From Mermis nigrescens (lineage: Eukaryota > Nematoda > Enoplea > Mermithida > Mermithidae), in contig JAVLUZ010000154.1 of NCBI GenBank assembly GCA_036768485.1, positions 44,019,458-44,083,457 of the forward strand: a DNA stretch of 64,000 nt, given 5' to 3'. The notes beneath the pieces were generated by a model, which saw nothing but the letters and a program-made list of their open reading frames with translations, was not told the DNA's origin and made no database searches. Both the position numbers and the translations under genes were made by a program. How positions within the stretch are numbered: the first letter of the stretch is position 1; each line of letters begins with the position of its first letter. Of the stretch, positions 1 to 11,754 are shown piece by piece.

Positions 1-347
1 ATAACCTATAGTTTATAAATTTGCTGGGCAAACTAATTTCCTAATTACTGTAGCACCCGATTTCTTCATCGCTTGACTGATAACCTACAGATATCGAAAA
101 TACACTACATACCCCGCCAATCAGAGGAAAAATTTAGGGCTACACTAATAAGGAGAAATTGAATTCTACAGTAATAGGGACATTTTAACAGGCTGACGAC
201 AAATGGCAAGCAAATATGCACTACCAATGTATTGCATGTATAGCCAGTTTCATAGTCTGTTTCACATAACTTCGGTCAAAAATTTTAAAACGAACTCTGA
301 CGATTTCAATTATAGATAGCATTTATCTGATATATAATTATCGTAAC

Positions 348-605
348 CACACCTGGGCGTGGGGGTTGGGGGTATGCATCCCCAGAAGCCAAATACCCCC
401 CCAGAAATCAAAATACCCCCCCCCCAGAATTCAATTTTTGAAATTTTTTCCTCGTTTTTTTCGCAATTTTTTGATGCCAATTGATAGTGCTTGATGAGAA
501 ACGTCGAAAAATGGTGTTTTTATCGCCATACCATCATTTTTAGGGCCATTTTTTGACCTTCAAAAAATCTTGCACCTCCTAAAATTTTCTTGCTGCCCAC
601 GTATG
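348..605 (-). mobile_element. Family A MITE, copy A1
   Basis: Starts CACACCTGGGCGTGGGG, ends CTGCCCACGTATG. Perfect 8-bp duplications ATCGTAAC at 340-347 and 606-613. The interior holds runs of C followed by AGAATTCAATTTTTGAAA, the mirror of the other copies. Confidence 0.92.
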
Positions 606-1068
606 ATCGTAACCCACGACTTTCACTAATAAAAGGCGACATTTGCATACAGAAGAATGGAAATCTAGTAATGCAGGTACTACTTGAATGCTTAATTATA
701 TTCACTAACACGTATACTGTAGATACCTTATGTGTACACACACACAAAGGTGGGTGTGCACCAGACACTAATATTAATACCACTCCACGTCTACTTCGGA
801 AATCCTGGATTCCTGACTGCAACTGTAACTTTTCAAATGATATCAAAACTGACTCTTGTCATACCCAGTCAACCTTCTTTGAGAATTATTCAGCCTTTTA
901 GAAAAAGCCGACTTTTTCGAAAATAAACAACTTTTTAATAAACAGGCATCCTTGAGACACAAGAATCAACTAACTGTTTTCGATAGTCAGCCAACCTTTT
1001 TAGGTAGCTTTACATTTATTTAGAGCCAGGCAAGATTTTCAGAGTTAATTAATTTATTTATCTTAAAC
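606..1068. other. Unannotated left flank
   Basis: Between MITE A1 and FB1, and also in 1-347, I see no gene, RNA or repeat. The short frames are unremarkable. Confidence 0.6.
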
Positions 1069-1078
1069 TTAACCAATC

Positions 1079-1620
1079 GGGCGTGGGTAAAAGGTGGAGC
1101 TGGCCCTGGCGCACATGGGTAAAAGGTGGCGCTAGCAATGGTGCTGGCGCTGGCGCTTGGCCATGGCCAAGTGGGTAAAAGGTGGCGCTGGCCTTGGCAC
1201 TGGCTCTCGCCAACTGGGCAAAAGGTGGCGCTGGCGCTGGCCAATGGCCCTGGCCCCTGCCAACTGGGTAAAAGATAGCGCTGGTGCTTGCCTCGGCCCT
1301 GGCCATTGCCAACTGGGTAAAAGGTGTGCTGGCGCTGGCCTTGGCCCTGACCAGCTTTGTAAAAGGTGGCACTGGCGCTGGCCTTGGCCCGGGCTATTGT
1401 CAACTGGGTAAAAGGTGGCGCTGGCAATGGCGCTGGCGCTGGCCTTGGCCATGGCCAAGTGGGTAAAAGGTGGCGCTGGCCTTGGCCCTGGCCCTCGCCA
1501 ACTGGGTAAAAGGTGGCGTTGCTACTGGCCATGGCCCTGGCCCTTGCCAACTAGGTAAAAGGTGGCGCTGGCGCTTGCCTCAGCCCTGGCCATTGCCTCA
1601 GCCCTGGCCATTGCCAACCA
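1079..1620. repeat. FB1 left terminal minisatellite, outer part
   Basis: About 45-bp tandem units built from GGCGCTGGC, CTTGGCCCTGGCC and AACTGGGTAAAAGGTGG, roughly 12 copies with length variation. The LINE at 1621 interrupts it and it resumes at 3901. Open frames over it translate to low-complexity Ala/Pro/Gly-rich repeats and are not treated as genes. Confidence 0.9.
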
Positions 1621-1639
1621 AAAATTTCCAAAGTATATT

Positions 1640-3712
1640 TTGAACTTACAAGGCAAGAAGAGAAGGGTTTGGCGACTTTTGAAGAAAAATCCGGGATTGT
1701 CAGTTCAGTACAAAATGGTTAGTAAGTCTGTTGAGAATGCAATAGCGGATTTTTACAGTCGTGAAGAAAATGAACTCTAAAAAAAAGGTTCATCACTGAA
1801 AAATTTTTACAATTCTGTTAACGCGAGGTTAAAATTGAAACAATCTGTGCCTGATCTTGAATCAAATGATCAGGTTTTTTCTAATGAAACCGAAAAAGCT
1901 AACGCTCTCAATGAATTTTTTTTGGTTCAGTTTTCACTATTGATAACGGCATTCTACCATTAAATATCGATTCAATTGAGGTAGACTATCGGCCTATAGT
2001 TAAATTTGAACATAGCACAGTTGCTGCAGTTTTGAATAAGATAAAACCCACTCACTCAGTTTGTCCCGATGGGCTGTCAGCTTATTTTTGAAACAAATTC
2101 GAGTTGCTTTAGTTGAACCCCTTTTAACTATTTATGAGGTATCATATCGTTCTTGTATGCTTCCACGTTTGTGTGCAAGATTTTTGAAAGTCAAAAAATG
2201 GCCTTAAAAATGGTGGTAGGGCAATAAAAACACCATTTTTCGACGTTTCTCATCAAGCACTATCCATTGGCATCAAAAAATTGCGAAAAAAACGAAAAAA
2301 ATTTTTCAAAAATTGAATTCTGAGGGGGTATTTTGATTTCTGGGGGGGGTATTTTGGTTTCTGGGAGTGCATACCCTCAGACTACGCCCAGGTGTGATCC
2401 AAACTCAGTTGAAAAGTATAGGCCGATATCTCTATGTTGTGTTTTGTGTAAAGTTATGGAATCAATAATCAATAATGCCATCCTGGACTATTTTGACAAG
2501 AGTGTTTTAATAAATCAGCAACAATTTGGATTTCTGAAGAACAAATCCTGTACATCTCAGCTTTTAAAGTGCAGAAACCTGTGGACAAAAACTTTGGACA
2601 ATCATGTTCCAATGGACGTGGTTTATATTGATTTTTGTAAGGCATTCGATTCTGTTGTTCATTCAAAACTAATATTGAAATTAGAAACTTTAGGTATCTC
2701 GGGTACTTTGCTCAAGTAGGTTAAAGCTTTTTTGATGGGTAGGTCACAAAAGGTGAAAATAAATGGTTTTCTTTCAGCCCCTATTCCGGTAATTAGTGGT
2801 GTTCCCCAGGGTAGTGTGCTAGGGCCGACATTATTTTTGGTTTTCATTAACGACCTGGTCGATAGTATCAAGCATAGCAATATCATGCTGTTTGCTAATG
2901 ATTTAAAATTATTCAATTTTCCACGTGAATTCAGATCCTTGCAAGCAGACCTTGATTCATTGCATGGGTGGACCGAAAAATGGCAACTGCAAATAAGTTA
3001 TGACAAATGTGCAACCTTGTGTTTGGGATATGGCAACCCTAAAAACATCTATAACCTTTTCTTAAAAGATCTAGCTGATGCAGTAGCTTTTATCAAGGAT
3101 CTAGGAGTTTTTGTTAGTAATGACCTGTCCTTTAGCATTCATTGTATGAATATTGCATCCAAAGCTTCCAGAGTTGCTTCTTTGATACAAAAAACTTTTA
3201 TTTCCAGAAATATTGATTTGATGGTGAAAGCATTTAAAGTTTATGTAAGACCGATACTAGAGTATAGCACAGTGGTGTGGAATCCTTACCTGATAAAAGA
3301 CATCAACCAAATTGAAAATGTTCAATGTAAATTTACAAAACGAATAATTTGGCGGCATCAACAGCAGGATTTGTCCTATAGCGAACGATTGAATTTGTTA
3401 CATCTTGAAAGACTCGAAACACGGGGTACCTATTTTGACCTTACTTTTGCTTTTAGGATAATTAAGGGACAGTTGCTTTCTGTTTCAGATTTTTTCGAAT
3501 CTGCACCTAACAGGGGCACTAGGTCAAATAACGACATAAAGTTGTATATTAGAAAATCTCATTTGGTTTGTAGAAAGAACGATTTTGCAAACAGGGTGGC
3601 TAGAATTTGGAATACATTGCCACAATGTATTGTTGACTGCAGAAATTTTAAACAGTTTAGGGTTTTGGTTTCAAAGCTTAATTTATTAGAATTTCTCAAG
3701 GGGCGTATGTAA
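1640..3712 (+). pseudogene. LINE reverse transcriptase, disrupted
   Basis: Three blocks in different frames. From 1640 to about 2130 is the region upstream of RT, including EKANALNEFF. From 2397 to 2719 is the RT start with EKYRPISL and DVVYIDFCKAFDSV, which carries the first catalytic Asp. From 2732 to 3712 come GVPQGSVLGP, the catalytic site read as FANDLKLF, YVRPILEYSTVVWNP and the family-typical end ANRVARIWNTLP. The usual active-site FADD is FAND here, so one catalytic Asp is lost. In-frame stops near 1777 and 2717 and the MITE insertion make it inactive. Position and motifs fit CR1, L2, Rex or Jockey; the exact clade would need a phylogeny. Confidence 0.9.
2174..2396 (+). mobile_element. 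Family A hAT-like MITE inside the LINE (A2)
   Basis: Matches other family A copies over TGCAAGATTTTT, TTTTCGACGTTTCTCATCAA and the end GCCCAGGTGTG. It interrupts LINE coding sequence between the LPR and DPNSVEKYRP blocks. Its left ~13 bp and the expected TSD are missing, so the left junction has been altered. Confidence 0.75.
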
Positions 3713-3900
3713 GTGCACTGCCTGTACGCCTTGGCTTTGCACTCACATACCAACTCACTTATTTCGCGTTATTTTTTGCATTTATTGACAATTCCTTTCC
3801 TAAAATTGCTCATTTAATTATTCTTTGCTTTATTGTATTGGTATTTGTTGTAACATGTCTCGTCCATGTAATTCAGCCAATGAATTATTATTATTATATT

Positions 3901-4165
3901 ATTAAAAGGTTGTTCTGGCGCTGGCATGGGCCCTGGCCAGCTTAGTAAAGGTGGCGCTGGCGCTAGCCTTGGCCCTGGTCATTGTCAACTGGGTAGAACG
4001 TGGCGCTGGGAATGGCGCTGGCAATGGCGCTGGCGCTCTCCTTAGCCATAGCCAAGTAGGTAAAGGTGGTGCTGGTTTTGGCCCTAGCCATTGCCAACTG
4101 GATAAAAGGTGCACTGGCGCTGGCCTTGGCCCTGGTCATTGCTGGCGCTTGGCTTAGCCTTGGCA
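3901..4165. repeat. FB1 left terminal minisatellite, inner part
   Basis: Continuation of the 1079-1620 minisatellite after the LINE, with the same GGCGCTGGC and GGTAAAAGGTG modules. The array resumes directly at AAAAGG after the LINE tail. Confidence 0.88.
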
Positions 4166-4184
4166 ATAGTAATAGGTATGACAC

Positions 4185-4440
4185 TGGCATCAATGTTATA
4201 ATATATATAGTGTTATAGCATGGGTGTCAGGGTCCGCTCCCTCCATGTTATAACATACATAACGTTGAAAAATAGGTAGGCAGTTCCAACCATAGTCGGC
4301 TCTAATTTTATAACATACACAGTGTTGTAGAATAGGAAGTTGGCCCAAGAGTCTGGCCCCAATGTTATAACATATATATACAGTGCTTAAGGATATACAG
4401 TGCATAAGGATCTGCAATCGTTAAGGATAGGACATAGTTG
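4185..4440. repeat. FB1 left arm ~80-bp repeats
   Basis: Three or so units containing ATGTTATAACATA, CAGTGTTGTAGAATAGG and a run such as GTCTGGCCCC. The inverted partner is at about 11030-11275. ATGTTATAACAT is itself palindromic. Confidence 0.75.
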
Positions 4441-4504
4441 AGGAGTGGAAGGGTGAAAGTTGGCACAGTGTCAGTTTAGACTTTAGATTAAAGTAGGATA
4501 AAAC

Positions 4505-5727
4505 TAGGGATGCACCGATATGGGTTTGGCCGATGTATCGGCTGGCCCGATATATCGGCTGGCCGATATATCGGCGAATCATGGCCGATAATATCGGCCG
4601 ATATATCGGCCGATATTTTGGCCGATATGTCGGCCGATATAAAGAATTATAGTAAATGCAGGGATGATGTACTCAGCAATTCTACAGAATGAGCACTCAA
4701 TGCTTCATGATCCTGAAATTTAAGTACAATAAAACAATAAGAATCATATCTCGGAAATGCAGGTTGAGTGCATGATGCTTTGAATAAGAATCTTACTAAT
4801 ACTGTATTGACTCTAATTGCCTAATATGAGCATACAATTCTGCCAGATTGGGAGTTTCTCTCTATTTTGGGAGTTTCCAACTTTTTCTGGAAAGTTTTCA
4901 ATCTATAATCAGTTGAGTGATGGGTGTTCTCGATGCACTTTTTGAATTTTTTAGGGGCTTGTTGCCTACACTGTGTACATGATGTTAGAATGTTTCTAAG
5001 AAATAACCTGAGTTTTATTTTTCCAAAAGTCATATTTGGCAGCAGTATGAGCATGATGTATATAATCGCAGTATCATGTGTATTTTCCAGTTGTTAGCCG
5101 AAATCTTTTCATCCGAGATTGTTTTACTTGAAAAGAGAAGCTTTCTGTGGGCGAGTGAAAACAAATTCCTGACCTCAAATTATGTAAATAACAGTCCCAA
5201 TTCAGGCGTAGATGAAACTAAAAGAAAATTACCAAATATTTCGAAGAAGCTCTGATAGCCAATACTTGCAATATTTTTGAATGGTGGCGTAATAATAAAG
5301 GACGTTTTCCTGTGCTTGCCAGCATTGTCAGAGTATACCTGTCAGCCCCAGCATCAAGCGTCGAAAGTGAGAGGCTATTCAGCACAGCAGGAAAAGTGCT
5401 TACACAACTGAGAAATCGACTTAAGCCGAACATTGTAGAGGAACTCTCATTTTTGAAAGGAAATGCAGTACTTTGGTCTTGATACTTGATGTCAATTATG
5501 CTTGTAAAAGTGAGAATATAGTGAAATACGTTTTCAGTAAAGTTCCTTTTGATGTATGCAGTGGCATTTTTGAAATTCTTTGTCAACTATCCATTTTCTT
5601 ATGAAATTCTAGAAATTTAGAAATTATCGGCCAAAAACTGGCCGATAATAGGCCGATACCGATATATGAAAAACAGGCCGATATATTGGCCGATATATCG
5701 AGCCGCCGATGTATCGGTGCATCCCTA
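4505..5727 (+). mobile_element. hAT transposon relic with 8-bp TSD, in FB1 left arm
   Basis: The terminal inverted repeats are TAGGGATGCACCGATA at 4505 and TATCGGTGCATCCCTA ending at 5727, followed inward by repeated CCGATATATCGGC. The flanks are a perfect 8-bp duplication GATAAAAC at 4497-4504 and 5728-5735. The matching place in the right FB1 arm (about 10951-10975) reads straight through with one copy of the target, so the empty site is preserved. At 1.2 kb it is an internally deleted copy holding only the end of the transposase. Confidence 0.95.
5228..5482 (+). pseudogene. hAT transposase C-terminal dimerisation domain, fragment
   Basis: An 84-codon frame ending in TGA reads EWWRNNKGRFPVLASIVRVY, then SAPASSVESERLFSTAG, then RNRLKPNIVEELSFLKGN. 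This is the hATC domain that mediates transposase dimerisation, with its E-R-x-F-S core. The zinc finger and catalytic core are missing, so it cannot encode an active enzyme. Confidence 0.92.
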
Positions 5728-5959
5728 GATAAAACCTAAACTAAGTGTAAATTTGACGGTGTGTAAATTAGTATTGTATTCAATTTAAACTGTAGCTACC
5801 CAGGGGCGACTTTCTGGGAGATGAGGGGAGTTCCACCCACCCATACACCCCTAACACAAGCCCTACAATACTTATAAGCAGTAGTCTGCTCTTGCTACCA
5901 CTGCCACTCAGTCTTAAATAACAGGGCCCTCACAGGAAAAAATTCCCAGGGGGTGGAAT

Positions 5960-7860
5960 TTCCCAGGGAAAAATTCAAAGGTCTATATCTCAAAAGTCAA
6001 CGGTCAGATTGAGCTCAAATTTTCAGGGTAAGATGAACATATGCCAGGCATGTCATGTATACAATATAAACGACAAACCTACAGTATGCCCTTTTTAGTT
6101 TACATTTTCTCTTATAACACTGTAACTCAAGAACTAATGGTCGGATTAGGCTCAAACTTTCAGGGTAGGGTGGTATACATTAGGCATGCTATGTAAAACA
6201 TTTTAGTGCAACCTACAGTATGTCGATTTTACTTTACACTCTTTTAGACATAGCTATAACTCAAGAATCAATGATCAGATCGGGCTCAAATTTTTAGGTT
6301 AGGGTTGATATACATTCAGCATGCTATGTACAAAATTTTAGCGCGCAGCCTACAGTATACCAATTTACTTTACACTTTTTCATATTGCATATATTTCAAG
6401 AACTAGAACGCGAATTTATCTTAAATTTTCAGAGTAGGGTGGGCATATGTTGCATTTGTTATCTTCTTGATGTGAGAATGTAATCTACAGTATGCTAGTG
6501 TTCGCTTACACTTTCTCATATAGCATTATTTCAAGAACAAGAGGGCGGACTTAGGTTATATTATGAGAGTAGGCTACGCATATGTTGCATGTGTAATCTT
6601 ATTAATATGAGCATGTAATCCCAGTATGTTAGTTTTGGTTTACACTTGGCTTAAAATTTCAGAGTAGGGTGGGTACATGTTGCACGTGTTATCTCGTTGA
6701 CATGAACATGAAATGTACAGTATGCTAGTTTTGGTTTACACTTTCACATATAGAACTATAAGTCAAAAACTAGAGGTCAGATTGGGCTCAAACTTTCAGG
6801 GTAGAATAAACGTATGGCAGGCATGTCATGTATACAATATGTACAACGAACCTACAGTATGCCATTTTTAGTCTACACTTTCATATATAGCACTGTGACT
6901 CAAGAACCAATGGTCGGATTAGGCTCAAACTTAGGGAAGGGTCAGTATACATTAGGCATGCTATGTAAAAAAATTTAGTGCAATCTACAATATGCCAATT
7001 TAAGTTTACACTGGTTTAGACGTAGCTATAACACAAGAATTGATGATCAGATTAGGCATAAATTTTTAGATCAGGGTAGACATACATTCAGCATGCTATG
7101 TACAAAATTTTAGCGCGCAGCCTACAGTATATCAATTTACATTACACTTTCTCATATTGCACTATATTTCAAGGACTAGACGGCGAATTTGGCTTACATT
7201 TACAGAGTAGGGTGAGTATATGTTGCATGTGTTATTTTATTGATGTGATCTAATCTACAGTGTGCTAGGGTTAGTTTACACTTTATCATATAGCGCTATA
7301 TTTCAAGAACTAGAGGGTGGACGTAGCTAATATTCTCAGAGTAGGGTGGGTATATGTTGCACGTGTTATCTTATTGACATGAACATAAAATCTACAGTAT
7401 GCTAGATTTGGTTTACACTTTCGTATATAGCTCTATAATGCATAACTAGAGGTCGGATTAGGCTCAAACTGTCAGGGTAGGATAAACATATGCCTGGCAT
7501 GTTATGTATTTAATGTGTACGACCAACCTACAGTGTGCCGATTCAACTTTACACTTTTTCATATAGCACTGTAACTCAAGAACCAATGGTCGGATTTTGT
7601 TCATATTATTGGGATATTATGTAGTTATATAGGCAAGGCATGCTATGTACAGAGTTTCAGTGCACAGCGTACAGTATGCTGATCTAAGTTCACGCTCTTT
7701 CAGATATAGCTATAACTCAAGTACCAATGATCAGAGAGGGCTCAAATTTTCAGGGTAGGATATATAAATTTTAGCTGTGCTATGAACAAAATTTTAGAGA
7801 AAGTACCTAAAGTATATTGATTTTAGTTTACTCTGCTTGATTTGTTAGCAGTTTAAGGAT
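5960..7860. repeat. FB1 left arm array of ~125-bp repeats
   Basis: Roughly 15 diverged units. Each holds AACTCAAGAACCAATGGTCG, then GGCTCAAA.TTTCAGGGTAGG, then a variable part with GGCATGCTATGTA, then CCTACAGTATGCC, then GTTTACACTTTCTCATATAG. Two sub-families alternate (with GCATGCTATG or TTGCA.GTGTTATCTT). The array is copied in inverted orientation at 9280-10790. Confidence 0.85.
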
Positions 7861-8485
7861 TAATTTTTGCCGAATATTTGTCTTCCAAGAAAAATTGTCT
7901 GCACGCACTTAGATAAGAAGCAGGGGCCCGGAGTCAGAAAGGGAAATGCCATCAGGGATTACTACCACAACTAGGGTCACTAACTTTACACCGGCACTTG
8001 GCTCACTATACTGCAAAGTAAATGCTCATCGATTGATTGTTCATGAAAGTATGCATAATATTCTTTTGCTTGCTCTCTGAAATATGCCAGAGATTAGCTA
8101 GAGTGGGGCAAATCACCTAGAGTGAAACATTCAAAACCGCTGCTATTGCAAATAATGGACCGACTGAGCTAAAATCTTGGATTTAATTTGAATAAAATAT
8201 GCGCTGTAAAAGACGCACCTAAAATGCTGTAAATTCGTGAACTAATTTAGCTGAAAATTCGTTGAATATGGGTCATAGTCAAGAAAATCTAGTATTTTCA
8301 CTGTTTTTGACTATTTGTACGTCAAAATACACCGTTTTTTGCTCAAATAGCTTAATGGTAGGATATGCATGTACAACGTGGGCTCAGCATGCTAACTATG
8401 AGATACAAATTCCTCAGTATATCATAAACGCTTATAATTATCTTATAGATTAGTGCTGCAATTGAGCTGAATTCTAGCATCTCCA

Positions 8486-8614
8486 CACATTTAGGCCGAA
8501 TGTGCTCTGTTTAAGATTTTTTATCATATTAACCTCTGTCTTGCAAAGGAGATCAACCTCTATAGACATAGCACTTATGTTCATTAAAGAGCGCATTGAG
8601 CCTATATGACTGGA
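8486..8614. other. FB1 palindrome loop
   Basis: Short unpaired spacer between the two arms. The last paired blocks are around 8440-8485 and 8615-8660 (both read CTTATAGATTAGTG.TGC when oriented the same way). No gene or promoter is recognisable. The short frame at 8262-8453 lies in the paired arm and shows no known domain. Confidence 0.6.
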
Positions 8615-9279
8615 TATGCTAAAATTTTGCTCAATCGCACCACTAATCTATAAGACAATTATTAGTGTTTATGATATACTGAGGGCAGTTGGTTCTTGTA
8701 GCAGCATGCTAAACCCACGTTGTACATGCACAACCTACCATTAAGCTATTTTAGCCAAAAAACAGTGTATTCTGATGTAAAAATAGTCAAAAACAGTAAA
8801 AATACTTGACTTTCTTGACTATGACCCATAATCAACAAATTTTCAGCTAAATTAGTTCACGAACTTACAGCATAGTAGGTGCCTCTTTTACAGCACAAGT
8901 TTTATTCGAATTGAATCCAAGACTTTAGCTCAATCAGTCCATTATTTGCAATAGCAGCGGTTTTGAATGTGTCACTCTGTGTGATTTGCCCCACTCTAGC
9001 TTATCTGTGGCATATTTTAGCGAGCAAGCTCAAGAATATTATGCATACTTTCATCAATTGATTAGCATATACTTTGCTATATAGTGAACCAAGCGCCTGT
9101 GTAGAAGTAGTGGTAGTAACCTTGGTGGCAGTCGTGATCCCTGATGGCATTTCTCTCTCTGACTCTGCATCCCTGCGCCTTAACTATTTGCGTGCAAACA
9201 ATTATTCTTGGTAGACTGAATTTCAGCAAAATTGATTCTTAAACTAGTAAAAAATCAAGCAGAGTAAACTAAAATCGGT

Positions 9280-10790
9280 TAACTGTCGGTTTTTTCTCTA
9301 AAATTTTGTACATAGCACAGCTAAGATTTATATATCAAACCCTGAAAATTTGAGCCAAATCTGATCATTGGTTCTTAAGTTATAGCTTTCTCAAAAAGTG
9401 TAAAATAAAATCGGCATACTGTAGCTGCTCGCTGAAACTCTGTACATAGCATGCCTTGCCTATATAGCTCCAACTTATGCTGAAAATCTGAACAAAATCC
9501 GACCATTGGTCCTTGGGTTACAGTGCTATATGAAAAAGTGTAAAGTTAATTTGGAATACTGTAGGTTGGCCACACACATTGTATACATAACATGCCTGGC
9601 ATATGTTTATCCCTTCTGAAAGTTTGAGCCAATCCGACCTCTAGTTCTTGACTTATAGTGCTATATGCAAAAGTGTAAATCAAAACTAGCATACTGTAGA
9701 TTTATTGTTCATGTCAATGAGATAACACGTGCAACATGTACCCACCCTACTTTGAAAATTTAAGAAAAATCCGCCCTCTAGCTCTTAAAATATAGTGCTA
9801 TATGAGAAAGTGTAAACCAAAACTAACATACTGTAGATTACATGCTCATATCAATAAGATAACACATGCAACATATACCCAGCCTACTTTCAAATTATAA
9901 GCTAAGTCCGCCCCTAGTTCTTGAAATATATTGCTATATGAGAAAGTGTAAAGCAACACTAGCATACTGTTGATTACATGCTCACACCAATAAGATAACA
10001 CATGCAACATATACCCACCCTACTCTAAAAATTCAAGCCAAATTTGCTGTCTAGTTCTTGAAACATAATGCACAATATGAAAAACTCAACCTACTCTCAA
10101 TTACATGCTCATATAGTTCTTGAAATATGCTGTAAAGTAAATTGGTATACTGTAGGCTACACGCTAAAATTTTGTTATAGCATGCTTGATGTATATCCAT
10201 CCTAATCTAAAAATTTGAGCCCGATCATATCATTGATTCTTGAGCTTTAGCTACAATTCTTGAGTTATAGCTACTAAAATTTATACATAGGATGCCTAAT
10301 GTATACCTAACCAACCCTGAAAGTTTGAGCCTAATCCGACCATTGGTTCTTGAGTTACAGTGCTTCATGAGATAGTGTAAACCAAAACTAGCATACTGTA
10401 GATTACATGCCTATATCAATAAGATGACAGATGCAACATATTCCCACCCTAATTTGAAAATTAGTGCCAAATCCGCCCGTTAGTTCTTGAAATAATGTGC
10501 TATATGAGAAAGTGTAAAGTAAATTGGTATACTCTAATCTGAGCGCTAAAGTTCTGTACATAGCATGCTCTGTCTAATAACTACATCATATCCTGAACAT
10601 TTGAACAAAATCCGACTAATAGTCCTTGAGTCACAGTGCTATATTAGAAAGTGTAAACTAAAAAGGGTATACTTTAAGTTCGTTGTACATATTGTATATA
10701 TGACATGCCTGGCATATGTTCATCCTACCCTGAAAATTTGAGCCCAATCTGACCATGGGCTCTTGAGATATAGACCTTTGAATTTTCCCT
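9280..10790. repeat. FB1 right arm array of ~125-bp repeats
   Basis: Inverse of the left array with fewer units (about 12). It shows AAAATTTGAGCCAAATC, GACCATTGGTTCTTGAG and AAAGTGTAAA.TAAA modules. Unit number differs between the arms, which points to unequal exchange or slippage after the palindrome formed. Confidence 0.85.
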
Positions 10791-11029
10791 GGGAAATTCC
10801 ATCCCCCCAGGAATTTTTTCCTGGGATGGTCCTGTCATTTAAGACTGTGGCAGTAGTAGCAAGAGTGGACCACTGCTTATATGTATTGTAGGGCTTTTGT
10901 TATGGGTGGGTGGAACTCTTACCCATGTCAACTTTACACTTAGTTTAGGTTTAATCCTAGTTTAATCTTAAGCCTAAACTGACACTGTGCCAACTTTAAC
11001 CCTTCCACCCCTCAACTATGTCCTATACT

Positions 11030-11275
11030 TAATGATTGCAGATCCTTATGCACTGTATATCCTTAAGCACTGTATATGTTATAACATTGGGGCCAGACTC
11101 TTGGGCCAACCTCCTATGCTACAACACTGTATATGTTATAACATAAGGGCCGACCATGGGTGGAACCAGCTTCCTATCCTTTGAAGATATGTACGTTATA
11201 ACACGGGAGGGGCGGACCCTGGCACCTATGCTATAACACTATATATGTTATTACATTGATGCCAGTGTCATATGT
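11030..11275. repeat. FB1 right arm ~80-bp repeats
   Basis: Inverted counterpart of 4185-4440, with TATGTTATAACAT and GGCCAGACTCTTGGGCC modules. Confidence 0.75.
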
Positions 11276-11282
11276 ATAACTA

Positions 11283-11543
11283 TTGCCAAGGCCAAGCCGA
11301 GCGCCAGTGCCACCTTTTACCCTGTTGGTAATGACCAAGGCCAAGGTCAGCGCCAGCTCAACCTTTTAGCCAGTTGGCAATGGCCAGGGCCAGCACCATC
11401 TTTTACCCAGTTGGCCAATGCCAAGGCCAGTGCCAGCGCCACCTTTACCCAGTTGGCTATGGCCAGGGCCAAGGCCAGCGCCACCCTTTACCCATGTGCG
11501 CCAGGGCCATTGCCAGCGCCAGCGCCACCTTTTACTTATGCCC
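11283..11543. repeat. FB1 right terminal minisatellite
   Basis: Reverse-complement of the left minisatellite (GCCAGCGCCACC, CTTTTACCCAGTTGGC), about 6 units, shorter than the left array. It ends in CACCTTTTACTTATGCCCC immediately before the TSD copy. Confidence 0.9.
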
Positions 11544-11754
11544 CTTAACCAATCAGTCCATCTTTTTTTGGGAATGGCAACGTTTTAGAGAAGATTCTAA
11601 CTTTTGGTGAATCAGTCAAGCATTCACGATAATCAATTAGATGACCTTGTTTAGAATCAATACATCTTTAATGTGATACACTGTCGGCAGCCTCAAGCGC
11701 ATACAAAAACAACACCAACCACAGCATGTTGAAGAATAGATAAAAGAGGGCGTG

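Larger units (their letters stand above)
1621..3900 (+). mobile_element. 5'-truncated CR1/Jockey-like LINE inserted in FB1 minisatellite
   Basis: A non-LTR retrotransposon fragment lies between two halves of the FB1 minisatellite. It carries the region before the reverse transcriptase, the RT and the C-terminal region, then a 3' UTR ending in a (TTA)n-like tail at about 3885-3901, as in CR1/L2-group LINEs. The 5' end is missing. The frame is broken by several stops and frameshifts, and a small MITE sits in the coding sequence at 2174-2396. No clear TSD was found. Confidence 0.88.
1079..11544. mobile_element. Giant foldback (inverted-repeat) element FB1 with 10-bp TSD
   Basis: The sequence 1079-8485 is mirrored in inverted orientation by 8615-11544. 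It is flanked by the identical 10-mer TTAACCAATC at 1069-1078 and 11545-11554. The left end starts GGGCGTGGGTAAAAGG; the right end, reverse-complemented, starts GGGGCATAAGTAAAAGG. Each arm, from outside in, holds a GC-rich minisatellite, about 80-bp repeats, an array of about 125-bp repeats and a unique stretch, around a loop of about 130 bp (8486-8614). Two later insertions lengthen the left arm. No transposase gene is visible, so it is non-autonomous. Drosophila FB/Galileo elements and Mutator-like foldbacks have similar architecture and 7-10 bp duplications; assignment to either is inference. Confidence 0.85.

Noticed and set aside
1020..1550. 176-codon minus-strand frame with FYPVG-type repeats
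   Set aside because: Several overlapping frames are open because the minisatellite unit lacks stops; it is not protein-like.
8262..8453. 63-codon frame near the FB1 centre as a transposase gene
   Set aside because: Too short, no domain, and it lies in the paired arm; its mirror copy at about 8640-8830 has not kept the frame.
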